Source of the DNA: Albula goreensis | Taxonomy: Eukaryota; Chordata; Actinopteri; Albuliformes; Albulidae | Length of the DNA stretch: 64,000 bases | Direction: 5' to 3' | Assembly: GCA_022829145.1 (NCBI GenBank) | Contig: CM040746.1 | Span: 15,315,790-15,379,789, forward strand | In this document: positions 1 through 19,260 of the stretch, piece by piece | Layout: each line of letters starts with the position of its first letter | How positions within the stretch are numbered: position 1 is the first letter of the stretch | Program-made: the position numbers and the translations under genes | Notes under the pieces: generated by a model | Seen by the model: only the letters and a program-made list of their open reading frames with translations | Databases searched by the model: none | What the model was told of the DNA's origin: nothing

Positions 1-1900
1 AGTGGTTCAAGGCAATCCAGTTTTTTGCCTCAAATTTTTCATCATTTTGTTTTGGTGGCAGGAAAAATGCGGCTGCTGAAGGCTTATAACTGCCATTTCT
101 ACCTGTCTGCATTTTTAGGTGGTTTGTTTGTAGACAGTACTGAAGAAATACTGAAAAAAGCTTGCATTTTACAGGATTGCTGGAGCATTACTTTAAAATA
201 ATTGAGATTAACAGACAAACACAAATTTAGGAACAAGTGGCATTCGACATTAGATGAAAATGGATACGCACATAACAGGAAGTCTACATATTTCATGAAT
301 CTCACATTGGTTTTCCACATGCACTTCTCTCTAGAAGAAATGTGGAAGGAAATATTAGTGCATGAGACCCATTGTTTTACATTTAGAATGTTGATATATG
401 CTTTCCCTTAACAAAAAAAAAAAAAAAAAAAAAAACCGGCATCTGCATGGTTGGTGTACTGTGATATGGTAGAATTGCTTGGCCTCAGAATGGGGATTTG
501 AGTGCTTGCCAGAACAATGTGGCTACATTAAAATTTTTAAATTAAAAATTTAGATTGTGTCCTAACCTTGCTTTCTTTCTTCTGAACACATCACAAGGAG
601 GACGGGGCCGGGGGGCAGAGAAGTGAAGGAATAGGAGAATACATGTACGAGTTCAGACATTCAGTCAAGTATCATTTTGAGGCCACATTATCCATAAGAA
701 CACCAGCACCTTCTCAACATATTTTTTCTGACATTTTACTTTTTATATAAAAATATTTTGAACATGAGTAATTACAACTTTTGGCAATCCCATTATTTAA
801 ACGATATAAAGTAATGCAAAATACAATGTGTTTGACTGAATTAATAATGGGCTTTTAGGCCTAGTTATTTATCGTCTGAATTGTTATTGATCACTTTAAT
901 TTATCTTCAAGCTATATGTTCATGCCATCATCAACTGATGTATCAGTTATCCCCTTTTGATTTACACAAGGAGGTAATATATAGGCACAATATATATATG
1001 TGTTGCTGACTACAGCTTCTTAGCAAGGTAGACTTCCAGCTGACTACTTCGCCAATGCAAATGCTATATCTCTAATCTGCTACAAAATTCAAGAAAAGCT
1101 GCTCACAGCTATAGGCAGTTTTAATGTTGTACCTGTCCAGTAGGTAATGACACAAAGCACATAGGCAATAAGCTGCCTAGATATGTAAGCAGCTAATTAA
1201 ACAAGGCAGATTCCTTTGGTTTCTCTGGTAACAGAAATAATACCTATTTCCCAGAAATGAGCAATAGATGATACACACCAGACAACTTGATTGCATGGTT
1301 TTTGCTAGTTACCTAGTAATGCAATATAAAAGCTCAACCAATGACATGCTGGTGTATATGTTTGTTAGGAATCATTTCAGCTTGCAAATTCCTTCTTTCA
1401 GGGCTTTATGAGAACTTACTGTACTGCTCCAGCTCAGAGGCTCTCAAATTTAAGCTTGTCATTCTCAATGCATTGCCAATTGTTATATTACAAGAAACCA
1501 CAATGCACTGATTCCCATAAGAGAAATCACATGCCTGATTGTATTTATTGTATAGCTAAATGCCAGTACAATGAAACCATAGCCCCATCCTGTTTATCTT
1601 GAATCACAGCTAACTAGCATGAACTAGGCCTTTCTTCAGAGCCAAAACTGTTTGCTGAAAACAGTGCAATTCACCATCCAGTCCTGCCAAAACGGTCACA
1701 CACAGAATAAACATCATACAGAAGTCGAATGGGAGTATGCATGTGTTACAGTTCTGACTGATATGTCAAAGAACTAAATAGAAGATTTCATAATTAGTGT
1801 ATTAGTGGTAAAAGATTACTTGTACATGTTTTGAGATTTGTAGGGAATATCTTAAATTATTTAAAGCATTGGTGACTCTAACTATCGTCATGTTTATTCG
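1..1900. other. Left-edge non-coding DNA
   Basis: AT-rich sequence with no recognisable coding exon on either strand; the frames of 60-70 codons look like chance. A run of 23 A at 413-435 could be a retroposon tail or a simple repeat. The left neighbour of KCTD16 in human is YIPF5, but I found no YIPF5 coding sequence here. Confidence 0.6.
413..435. repeat. Poly(A) tract, 23 bp
   Basis: Uninterrupted A run read directly. Its flanks do not show a recognisable retroposon body or a clear target-site duplication. Confidence 0.9.
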
Positions 1901-4400
1901 CCACAATTGCAGAAATGGGACATATGTAGGCTAAAAACCGCAGAGGAATTCTATCTATACAAGCCAATTGACCTAAAGAACAATATTTTTATGACACTAC
2001 ATTTTATAGACTACACGGCATTATAACGTGTAACTAAATTATATTTAACATGTTCGAAGAACAACGCCTTGCCTTGTGGGTTAAGACATGTGCCGGATTA
2101 ACTGTAACTGCATAAAGAATTAAACAATTTGGGGCTCAGACCTTCGTCCGGACGCCAAATCTGCATGAACGTTAGCGATATTCTTCAGAAATAGCGATTG
2201 TGATATTCTAACAACGAGCGAACATATATTGTTCGTTAACGAACTGGCCATGTTATCTAAATGATTCGCTAATTTAGCAAACTGAATTCATCCGAAACAG
2301 ATTGACTGGTGAAAAGTGAATACGTTACAACAATAAACACCGACGTTTCGATGCTAGGCCTTACTAGAACCTACAAGTAAATCAACTCCTTTGCCATACT
2401 AGGTAGTCAACTTAGCTGCATTCTTGCTAACTACTGACATTGTGGCGCAGTTTACAGTTAATGAAACGGTTACACGTTTACATAGGGACGATTATTTAAG
2501 CCGTACTTACTGATGTTACAAATAATAACGTTTTACCAGCTAGGACGAAGGCTGACGTTATAGTGCATAGCTAATAGCTATCAAGTTAGCTAGCAACCTG
2601 AATAAAAAGTTGAGTTTTAATATGGGTGACAAATGCTTGTTTAAGATATACTGTATATGTTATGATTATGCACCAACGTGTGTAACATTAGAAACTGTGT
2701 AGTTACAATCATTCAACAATTTAAGTAGATATCTACCTTTCTGAACGGTACCATTAGCTACAATTTCGAAGTATATCTTGCTAGTCCGCTAACATAGCTC
2801 TGTTTACCTTGCCCCAGATTAACTGTACTAAACCTCACCTTGCAAGAGATCTTAACCAATTTAACAAACAAATAAACAGCTTCCTACCATTCAGATGAAA
2901 CGTTGTTATTCGTGTTTTTGTTTGAATTTAACATTGTTTTTACAGTTAAAACGTCATCTGTCATCTCGCTTAACAGTTCCACGTAGCTAGCCAGCTATAA
3001 CGTTAGCCAACTAGCTGAGCCATTTCCCCTTCTTGCCCAAAAAACCAAGGGTAGCTTTTCAAAGCAGAGAATACCAATAATGCAGTATGTTTGGTATATT
3101 TTGTTCTTGCTTATAGCTTAATTTTATATACTTGATATTTTCAGTTTTGAGCATATAAAACTGCCACTGGTTAACAGGAAAACAGCCCCCTCACCCGCCA
3201 TAAAACAAAATGGAGCGTTCATGAGTAAAAACCTGTGCCGTTTGTTCGTGCACGAAGTAGCTACTGCAACCTGTTGGTGGCGACTGGCTACTGCATATAT
3301 CAACTTATTTTTTGCTTAGCTAGATTGGAAACTTTACTTTTTCAATTGACTTAAAAAGAGTGCCATACGTGCAATAGTATCCATAAGACACTTAGAAAAG
3401 GGCCTGTCACTGAACGCTGAACATGATGGCGCTCAACTTTCGAGAGCAACACAGACAGTAGTAAACAAGGTAACCGCCCACAATTTTCCAACGATAGCTA
3501 ATATGAGCTCTCTCTTGTACTAGCTCATGCTATCTCGAAATCCCTTCGGTGACTCAGTTGAGTTACTGCTAACAAACGAATCGGATACCTCTTTGTGTGG
3601 CATAGTGCTTGAAATGAATAACACCGATAAAACAACAATGAAAATGCATACCTGCTTCCAATCCTGAAATATTTTAGCTAGGCCATGTCGAATGTCAGCA
3701 AGAGGCTTGCTCGCTGCGTTAGCCAGCAGTCACCAAAGATATCCGGAACCTCCGCTCAAATTGACCTCTTTCGCCAGTGTTAATGTATTTCCATCATGTT
3801 AGCGACGTTCGATTGTAGCTCACTAGTGTTACCGTTAGTGTTCCTGAACTGTGAACTGTTTTGGTAATGAGGACATGCAGCTTTCTAACCAGCACCCCAG
3901 TTAGCTGTCATTTATTACAGCGTACATCATGCTGCTTCTGCCGGGATTTGATTAGCTTTACTAAACCTTATAGCACAGAAAACATTAAGGTTAGCTTTAA
4001 TCGGCCTTACGTTTACTTAGCCGCACCCCATTCCTCGAGACACCTTCAGTGATACTCCGGAGTGAGAGGTGTGTCCACAAAGGTGGCAGATTCTAGCTGG
4101 CCAAATCTTTGTTCACCCTAATCAGCGTGCACGAGTCCTGAATCCAAACGTGCATAGCTAGCAAGTTAACTGTTTTAATGCAGATAAGAAGGCTGTCATT
4201 GTTCGTCTTGTGTCATCATCATACACCACCAAATCTAGAGTTTTGAGCAGCACGTGGAATGGAACTACTAGTCTGAAGAAAAACTGTAGAAATCCTGCTC
4301 TGCATCGAAAAGGTTACGGCATATTGATGACGCAGGGGTTTTATTCTTCCGAAAAAGTTTTAAGGGGGCGATGTGGTAGGCATGCCGAGTTTTGATGACA
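1900..4400. promoter_or_regulatory. CpG-retaining, TAGC/GTTAGC-rich block, possible promoter
   Basis: This block holds many more CpG dinucleotides (cg in acgtta, tcgaa and gcgat contexts) than the flanking DNA, and repeated words such as gttagc, tagctagc and acgtta (about 2160-2600, 2980-3030 and 3690-3850). No coding exon is seen. On the minus strand a segment ending at 3652 is followed by a good donor (CAG|GTATGC), so a non-coding first exon of a leftward gene is possible. By human synteny that gene would be YIPF5, but this is inference. Words of this type are also common background in some fish genomes, so the promoter call is weak. Confidence 0.3.
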
Positions 4401-10460
<6,060 letters not shown>

Positions 10461-12078
10461 TAGATATCTAACTTTTCAAAGAGTTAACGTTTGTAACCTT
10501 CTCTTTGATATGTGAGTGTTTTTAGCATCCGTTATTTATAAGCACCACAGATCTGGAAAGTGGTTTAACAAATCTTACTTACTCAATTTCTGGGGATTGC
10601 CACTGGGAGGCGCAAATGGCTAATTCTTTGATAATGTAACATTACCATTTCAACGTTAAAAAGAACGTAACATCACGGATTTCAATAAAAATGGAGGATA
10701 TATAGCAAAAACAAGATACCTAATGCTTACTTGTATCTGCAAATTAAGTCTTGGTGTTTCTGAGGAGTCATTAACTTAAACTTCTGTTATCATCTTGATT
10801 GTAGTTTTGGTTGTTGTTTACAGATGCAGAATAATTGTAGTTTGCCTATTTGGAATTAAAAGGTATTAAGCGATAAGGACTAATATATGATCAATCCACG
10901 TGATCCAAACAGGAGAGAAAAGTGATGCATTCTTTTCAAGTTTTTTCTAATCCTTGTAGAGGATAACTGAAGACGATATAAGAAAAGGACTGCAGCTGCG
11001 CTAGGACCCACTATGTATTTAAATACATTGCACAGGTTATAAAATTTACAACATCCCTGTGTTTGTAAAAAGGGAATATGATACAAAGAGGACTAGATAT
11101 AAGTCTAGGGCTGGAACCCAACCAAATGAACTTGGTGTCCTTAAGGGTGGGTATATCCAATAAAAAATGTATGTAGTTTTCCATGAAGTATTCTAAATAG
11201 AAAAGCTATTTGGAATGACAAGAACACAATAAAAAGGACATGTCTATATGTCTCTAAAAATAGTAATTACATGATGCAAACTATGTAATAATAAAAACGT
11301 ATGTTTGATTGAATTTCACATGCCCTTAAGGAGCCTAAATGTGTTTCATTGAGTCCCGCTGAAGGGGAAAGCAGTAGTTAAGGTGGATGAATCAAGTGAC
11401 ACCAGGCCTGTTTGTCTGCTGTGAGCCTCTCTTGACAGGTTTCTTTCAGAACCTCCTCATAGACATGATTATTTACCAATTAGAACATGGATTGAGTGAC
11501 AATTAATCATTTGTGTTGACAGTCAGAGGACACCTACCAAGCATGTGGTGGAGACACTGCAAGTTACGTCTCCTTTTTTTGTGACTTTGCCTCTGAAGAA
11601 GTATCTCAGCCATAGTGTTTTCATTCACACAAAATCATTATTACAGAGAGTGGTGATTAATCCACTCTTTCTTTTTCTCTCACAAGACAACCTTCTCAAC
11701 CCCTTACAATCTGGCAAACTGTCACCTAAAGCTCAACCTGTCTCAGACTGAGACACTTTCAGTCCCCCAGACTCCTTCTTTAATCATGATGTCCCAGGGG
11801 TGCTCACTCTGGGCACTTATACTGTAGGAAGCCTGGGGGTGACCATACATTGTGTCTATCCAACATTAGAAGAATTGGCTAACAGATAGCCGATTCTTCC
11901 TCACTTCCTAGTATCCACCCTTGGATGATTGCAGCTCCCTTTCTGCTGATCTCCCTGCCTTTGCCACTGAACCTCTGCACACTCATACCATCTTCCAAAG
12001 CTTGCTCATGTTATATTCCTCCTCATTACACTTCACTGGCTATCTGTTACAGCTTGCATCAAATAAGGGGAGCAAATG

Positions 12079-12168
12079 GAACAGATCCACCACACCTCCA
12101 GCCAATCGTAGGACCCCTCACCCCAGATGTGGCTCCTATGATTGGCTGGAGGTGTGGTGGATCTGTTC
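12079..12168. repeat. Foldback (inverted repeat), 35-bp arms
   Basis: Arms at 12079-12113 and 12134-12168 are reverse complements with one mismatch, separated by a 20-base loop. The first 29 bases of the arms pair perfectly. The arms include ccaccacacctccagccaat. It could be a short MITE or foldback element, or a transcribed hairpin, since it lies in the sense direction inside the kctd16 intron. No clear target-site duplication is seen. Confidence 0.9.
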
Positions 12169-12514
12169 AATATGGCCATATCTGTATCTGAATGCTACCA
12201 CAAGGTGACTAATGGCCCCCTCCATGCTTAGTCACACCTCCCAGTCACAGTGCCTATCTGTTCTGGGCCCCCAGTGATGGAACAAACATAGGAAATGAGT
12301 CATCAGCAAGAACAGAAATTGTTGTGCATTATTATTTAATGTCATCTGCCCTCGTCAGACCATGTAAACTGGAGAAGTGTCAGGCTTGTTTAAATTATCT
12401 TGTGAGCATGAGGAGGTGCTGGCAGCTGGCTAATGAGCTGAAATCAAGTAAATTACATCAAGTGGGTACCATAGGGGAGTGTAGCTATCTTTAATTAAAT
12501 GTGCTTTAGTTTTC

Positions 12515-12765
12515 TTATCGCTCTATGGCCTTAACTTTGTAATCCCAGTTTTTGAAACCTGAGGTCCAGGGTCCAATTCCCGCCATGGCCAGAGTTGAGG
12601 CCATGGATCCCATTGGCGAGGCAATAATTGGCCAGCCTCGCTGGGGCTCAGTATGGGGTAGGTCGGCCTGCCTCCCATTGGCCTCACAATAGCACTCTCC
12701 TGGGCACTCTCCTTGTCATGCTTGGGTGCCTGCAGTGGCACAAACCGACTGTACACTGACTATGT
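12515..12765 (+). mobile_element. Possible tRNA-derived SINE fragment
   Basis: A polymerase III box-A-like word (tggccttaact, 12526-12536) is followed at 12570-12580 by a box-B-like word (ggtccaattcc, one difference from the consensus). The spacing and the text before box B (gaggtccagg) resemble a tRNA head. The sequence downstream is GC-richer than its surroundings, up to about 12765, and could be the SINE body. No poly(A) or simple-repeat tail and no target-site duplication was found, so a chance match is possible. Confidence 0.4.
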
Positions 12766-13699
12766 CCACCTCCAACATCATGGGTAGCATTCAGTTGGTG
12801 GTGCGGCCACCAAAATAAGTGACAGGAGTGAGAGCGTCGAAGTGAAAAGAAGTGAGAGTGCCATCACATGAATTGGAGGAGTCACATGCATGACTTCTCC
12901 TCCTCCCACAGCTGTCAGGGCAAGTGCTGTGGTGAGGTCAACAAGTTTGGTTGAACATTCAGGTTGGGAAAAAATCAGGGTAAAAAAAAAGACCCATTTT
13001 CTCTTTCTTTTTCCAAAGGAGAGAGAGCTTATCTGTTGGCTTAGTTTTTCTCCTCTTGTCTGAAGAATCATGACCTCTCTCTGTGTTCTAATTAGGTGGC
13101 AGTTGCTTGCTGTACTGGGTTGCTTGGTGGCTCTGAAGTCTTTGTGCTTCTGAGTCCTTCCCTCCCCTAGCCCCATTCTTACTCCCTCCATACAGCACTA
13201 ATGAGTGCACAGGAAAGGAAACATATTTTTAGCAGTAATATAAAACATTTATCAGTATGTTGTCCCAGCTCATGCTCTCTCATCATTATGATCTCAAAGC
13301 ACAGTATGTGTGTATAAGGTTATAAAGTTTAGATTTTAGCTCTATTTGTGAACATTACGTCAATTCATTATGAATACATGAAAACCTGCATGACTTTACC
13401 TTAAGCACTAGCAAGTACAAAATAAACACAGAGATATCATTCCAGCTCAACAAGGGTACAGTACTAAAATCCAGAGGTGAATAGATGAGTTCAATTAGAG
13501 CAGTGATCCCAAATCACAAACACACTGCCCACAGGGTGGAGCAGGGTGTGTTATGAATCATAGATTTGTTGGACAAAAATGGGAGAATTCTACCATATGA
13601 TATGTTTTTTGAAAAGTTTGGTTGAACCAAACATATATTATATATTTGGTTTGTAAATATAATCAGCTAGTTTCTGCAGTATGAAAAAATGATAAAATA

Positions 13700-14455
13700 T
13701 TGTGTTGTCACCAAACTTTTGCTGAATTACAAATGTGTCGGCCTGTCCAACAAAACTATTTATGGCTACAAGAATGGAAGATCAATAGGTGGGTGTACAG
13801 ATTTCACCAGGAAAACATGCACCTGGTAGCATATCCATACAACATTACTATTTATTGGGAGAAAGATATTAATGTATGTATTCCATGGAAACAAGTATTT
13901 GCTCTAGGTTATAAATGAACACTCGATCCACCAATTACCATGTAACAATATATCTTTTTATTTAAACTAAATAGAATGCTTAAAATATGGTGTATACAAG
14001 AAAATTCTATGTGTTCATACTGTGGGGAAGAGGAAGAAGATTTGAAACATTTGTTTGGGTTCTGCACCAAGGACTCAATATTTTGGAATGGAGTGCAAAG
14101 ATGATTTAATGCTAATACTGGGCACTATTTAAGTTTACATTTGTTCAATGTAGCTTTGGGAGATTTAAGGGAGGAGTGCCCATTGGCGAAGAATGTTATT
14201 GTTTTGTTTGCAAAAGCTGTTATTTTTAAAAAGCGGAAAAGAAGCATTTTGTCTCTAAATTCCTTTGTTTTATTTCTTAAGTATTACCAACAATTAGAAG
14301 CTGTCATTGCTAAAAGAAAGGATAAATGGAAGACTCATTGAATGAAATTGAGTTGTTTTGATGTTGGCTAAGATGGCAGTGTGTTTGTTTGTGTGCTTGT
14401 TTGTCTGCTGTGTTGTTTGTGATGTATTCAAATAAAAAAAATTCATTAAAAAAAC
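13700..14455 (+). mobile_element. Decayed L1-type LINE, 3' end of the reverse-transcriptase ORF
   Basis: One reading frame from about 13700 to 14343 carries the features of a non-LTR retrotransposon ORF2 C-terminus. They are a YWEKDI...PWKQVF segment, then CSYCGEEEEDLKHLFGFC (the C-x2-C...H...C zinc-like motif) followed by FWNGV, and a basic tail (LFAKAVIFKKRKRS...AKRKDKWK). The frame is broken by stops at 13916-13918, about 13940 and 14103, so it is a dead copy. A short 3' UTR ends in an A-rich aataaaaaaaattcattaaaaaaa stretch near 14432-14455, typical of this class. The 5' end is truncated and its exact boundary is unclear. Confidence 0.75.
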
Positions 14456-15480
14456 ACACACTACCTACATTGAGACATGATTGCTCAATTTATAGCTGAT
14501 GAAATGACCATAAAGTCCTTTCAACCAGCTGAGAAGTGCCAAAGACAGAAATATCTCACTTCAGAATATAGTGGTTCAATGTGTGTTGAAAATCAATATG
14601 TTGCCAAGCTTTCCCCATTGCTACAGGGCTATACACTTAGCATTGCTACCTAGCCAAATAACAATTTTTGCATCATAGTTTGAAGTAGCCAGTTTCCTAA
14701 TAACAGACCCAACATAAGTTTTGTTGACTTTTTTTTTTTCTGGTGTTGATTTCCAGCGTTCGCAGCTAGAATCAATTAGATCATGTCTTTTAATTTTACT
14801 TGTTTTTAAACTGTAAAGTCACAGTGAAAGCTTTAGAGATTGTTCAATGGTAGTGAGTCTACAATACTGCAATGGTTAACATTAACAGCTAATAAAAAAG
14901 TTGACCCAGCTATTATTGAAGATAGACATTTATTTGCTGTTAATTTCTGAAATGCTCTCTGGCCATTATAGACCTGGGCATTTGTTAATCTTACAATACT
15001 TTCAACTGACAGGTAGGACCACCCTCTGAGGCTAATAATAATTGTCCTCATTATTTTTTGATGGTTATTTTAGATTTAGAAGCAATATGTCTGTTTAATA
15101 AGAATGTGGCAAGCTTTAAAATTTAAATTTTCCCAAAGTGTCAGCCATGGCAATGGATGTCTTTGATCTCTACAGCCGAAGCACCTTCATTTTTGGATGG
15201 TATCTGCAGTCTCATCATGACGTTGAAATAACAAGGGCCCTAATAATACACTGTGAGTCAGTACAAAACACGCTTTGAAGTCCAAGAATAAATTTGATTA
15301 TCATAATTTTTCCTGACTCACAGAAAGTATTAATGCTTTGCATGAAAAGTATTTATTCATTAGTATTCTTTTTTGTGGTTTGACTAGTTTCTCTCAGTAT
15401 CACTATATGACTAAAGATGAAATGTCAGGACAGAGTCTCAGTTCTTATGCCTTTGGGAAACAAATTGTACATTCTTCCAT

Positions 15481-15813
15481 TCATTCCTTGTGATGTGGCA
15501 GAACCTTTTTGATGGTACTCAGGTTTAGGGGTTTGAGTTCAGGTGGGGTTAATTTCTTGGAATAGGAATGTAATGGACCATTTAGTCTGTAGGTCTGACT
15601 CTCGATTTCATTAAGTAATAGCCAGTCTTTTAACCTACAATAGTAAAATAAATCTTTCATTCCATGTACCAAAACAAATTTATTCCATAAATCCACAGAT
15701 TGTGAGAAAAGTTTGTAATTGTATCTATTCATTAACAGGACCTTTCTTGTAATGAGACAGGCTGTCCAGTGTGGATCTGCTGCTTTTGATTTAATAGTGA
15801 AGGATTGAATCAT
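15481..15813 (-). other. Unassigned 110-codon frame, possibly transposon-derived
   Basis: An open frame on the minus strand inside the kctd16 intron. Its content is rich in W, L, Y and K (for example LWNKFVLVHGMKDLFYY), which has the flavour of a LINE fragment, but no motif is decisive. It has no visible exon signals or partner exons. It is more likely repeat remnant or chance than a gene. Confidence 0.2.
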
Positions 15814-17301
15814 GATTCAGGTGATATGAATGTTAGTTTCAAATTATGGATTTTTTTGGACCGTTTTGAGAACATACATTTAATATATGCACTCATCAAG
15901 ATTTTATCATTTTGAAAGTTTGTTAGCATTTTAATATTGGAATGTTTTCTCCAGTGAAGTTAGACAGCATCATGAATCATCGTTGTGTTCATTTAAACTC
16001 ACAGGAGAGATGAGGATCATTTCGAGGCAAGATCATGAATACCAATTACAAGATCTCACCCCAAAGTGGAATTCTTACAAAAGTAATACACAGTGAACAG
16101 CAATGGCAATAATTTTGTCCATAAGCTACCATCAATGGCTGTCTGTATCACTGATAGGAGTGTGTGGCTTTTAATCTTAGTGCAAAATTAATATTCTAAC
16201 AAATTTCTTAGACATATTCACAGGACCGTTTTACAAGACCATTTACAACCATTTTAGAGTATGACAGGAGCCCTAGTTTTGCATGATGAATAAAGTGCAA
16301 GGATTCCAATTCAAATAAATGTTTCAGATGTTTTTTAGCTACTTTGAGTGCAATGAGTCATTTAAACTCTAATCAAAAGGGTTTCTGACAACTGTTAGTA
16401 TGGTTTTATATTTAAGGCTTGCTTAATTTGCATACATGGTAATGATAATAATAATTCTATCTTATTCAGATTCAGATCTTCATTACATCTAGTACAAAGA
16501 TGATGGTTTTAAGCAGCTTAGTTTTTGCAAAGGCTCAGAACCATCCACTAATTTAGATTAGTCATGTATCTCACTCTATGCCTGAATAAAATATCTGTCT
16601 CATCACCAGCTAAGAATGACAGAGAGACATTTAAATGCAAGAGGTTGCATTTGAGGCTTGAAAATCCTCAGGCACACAGGACACTAACACAAAACTTGAC
16701 AACCTGAAACAAGCCTGTGTTCTTTCACATGCCCCAGTAATGTCATGTATTAGGATAGAGTGAGGTGGGATTGACTTTCAGTTGCATCATTGCCTTATGC
16801 ATATCACATTTGCTTACTTTTTGGCAGACTGAATGCTTCTTTGTAAATCTGAAACTAAAATTTTATAACTCAGGATCACAAGGAATCATAATGTATGAGA
16901 AACAATGAAAACGCTGGCAATGTATTTGTATCTATGTTTACTCCAAAATCTCTTGCAACAAGTACAGAAGTATGGTTTGGTATGGTATTTTATTTAGAAT
17001 CTCTCGTTTATTCTGACTGTTCACAAGTGTGTTTTAGGAAAATAAATATTGCTTTCTCTAACACTCTTGTCTGAGACCACTGCTCATGCCCTGAAACTGT
17101 TAATGTCGGAGCTGCTACTGTGAGTCAAGTGGTCACCAGTCTGTTTTAATTCTGTGCTCACACTTCCCTCTCCTCATCCACTTTCATCAATGCTACTAAT
17201 GAATGGGCCCAATTAAAGCTCTTAGACTTCCTCTTCATTATTAGTATTCATGTAGTCAATGTGCCAATCATTACAGACACACAAGCATGCACCATTACAT
17301 G

Positions 17302-17305
<4 letters not shown>

Positions 17306-17348
<43 letters not shown>

Positions 17349-17429
17349 CCACTCCTGCATACACACACACACACACAGACACCTCCACTCCTGCATGCAT
17401 ACACACACAGACACCTCCACTCCTGCATG

Positions 17430-17470
<41 letters not shown>

Positions 17471-17545
17471 CTCCACTCCTGCATACACACACACACACAC
17501 ACCTCCACTCCTGCATACACACACACACAGACACCTCCACTCCTG

Positions 17546-17634
<89 letters not shown>

Positions 17635-17648
17635 CTCCACTCCTGCAT

Positions 17649-17680
<32 letters not shown>

Positions 17681-17706
17681 CTCCACTCCTGCATGCATAC
17701 ACACAT
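17306..17706. repeat. (CA)n microsatellite / 14-mer minisatellite composite
   Basis: About 400 bp of (AC)n tracts interrupted eight times by the word ctccactcctgcat, usually preceded by agac and sometimes followed by an extra gcat. The longest pure AC stretch runs about 17549-17629. Because it has no stop codons, several frames on both strands stay open through it; these are not genes. Confidence 0.95.
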
Positions 17707-19008
17707 GCATGCTCACACCACATCCTCAGTTACTCACATCATTTCCTGTTACTGACATGGGTCATGAAGTCAGACTGTTCTGCTAAAGCCTCCTCCAAAC
17801 TCAGCTACTTGAAGGAAAGACATTTAAGAAAGATTAGGACACAGATAAATGGAAAACAAACAATATGTAAAAAAACCACATTCCTTTTGGCATGGGTTTG
17901 AGTTGTGGTTATTGATTTCGGTTGTAATGAGGAACCTGAGTGTCTGGTGTTTCGAGAGGTACTGTCAGACCCCAGGGAATCAAATTGGAGGCAATTAAAA
18001 TATGGCCTAGACCCCCTATCAAGAAACAGATGAGGACATTTCTACCTCTTGCCAGTTATTAATGATGTTTCACATGCAACTGTGCTGCAATAGGATATTT
18101 GCATAAATTTTACATGTAAGTCTCAAATATCAATCTCTATATTTTACTCAGACTAACCCAGTCTCTCGAGCTTAATCAGCCTCCATCTCACAGGTTTCAG
18201 GTCTGTTACTTCCTCTCACAAATATGAGGAGTAAAATGAGATGAAGAAAGCTGAAATGTTTGCATCATCTGAACACTGCAAAGAACCAAAAAACCTGAAC
18301 TGAAACTTTGGTGCCCCTTTTTTTGCTTCAGTCTTCATAGTCAATGTCTATCTGCTCACCTCACTGGTAACCAGGGTGATGGTGGACTGAGCACCTCCCC
18401 TTTCAGAATTCTGTGCACGTACCTACATGGCAGAGAACCTTCTTTGAGTAATATTTTCTCTATCCCTTCATAGACAAAACCACAACCAGTAAAATAGCTG
18501 TTACAGAAAGGTAGCGGGCTCATAATTCAACTCAGGAGGTATTTCTGCCAACTGAAAGATCTGCTGTCTAACTGAAGTGAACAGCATCTGCTATGAACAA
18601 TTCGTCTCCTGGTTCAGAATTATATTGTTATACAGCACCATCTGTCAGCGGTACAGAACATGTGAAGTGCTCTGCGAGTCCTGGTTTTTAATAGGCGAGA
18701 GTGGCTCATAAAATAACTAGTCATGCACGCATATTTTCATTTATTTCACAGACTTATTTTAAATTGTTTACCCGACTTTGCATGAATTATTCAAACAAAG
18801 TGCTTTAAAGTTGTGCATGAATTAAGCAAATGAAGTGCTCTTTAAAAGTCAGAGATTCGCTCTGTGGATGAGGAGGCAGTGGGGCACTGCACCATACTCT
18901 GAGTGCTCCCTGTCCCAGTGCCACAGCAGCCAGGCAGAGTCTGAGAGCCATGGGCACTGCCTCAGAGTTTACAGGAGCTCCAGGAAGTGTGATCTCACTG
19001 GAAGTACC

Positions 19009-19260
19009 AGAACTAACTGTGTGAGCTTCCACACTCTGATGTGCTTCAGACCACCAGAACTGAACTTTATCAGAACTAACTGTGTGAGCTTCCACACTCT
19101 GATGTGCTTCAGACCACCAGAACTGAACTTTATCAGAACTAACTGTGTGAGCTTCCACACCCTGATGTGCTTCAGACCACCAGAACTGAACTTTATCAGA
19201 ACTAACTGTGTGAGCTTCCACACCCTGATGTGCTTCAGACCACCAGAACTGAACTTTATC
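19009..19260. repeat. Tandem repeat, four copies of a 63-bp unit
   Basis: Units begin at 19009, 19072, 19135 and 19198, each starting agaactaactgtgtgagc and ending gaactttatc. Units 1 and 2 have acactctgatg and units 3 and 4 have acaccctgatg, so the array probably grew by duplicating a pair or by two separate duplications. The period is a multiple of three, so frames stay open on both strands and give repeated peptide units. No coding context supports translation. Confidence 0.95.

Noticed and set aside
17222..17901. Long overlapping frames on both strands reading His/Thr or Cys/Val repeats
   Set aside because: They are translations of the (CA)n/minisatellite block, which lacks stop codons in most frames; no splice or homology support.
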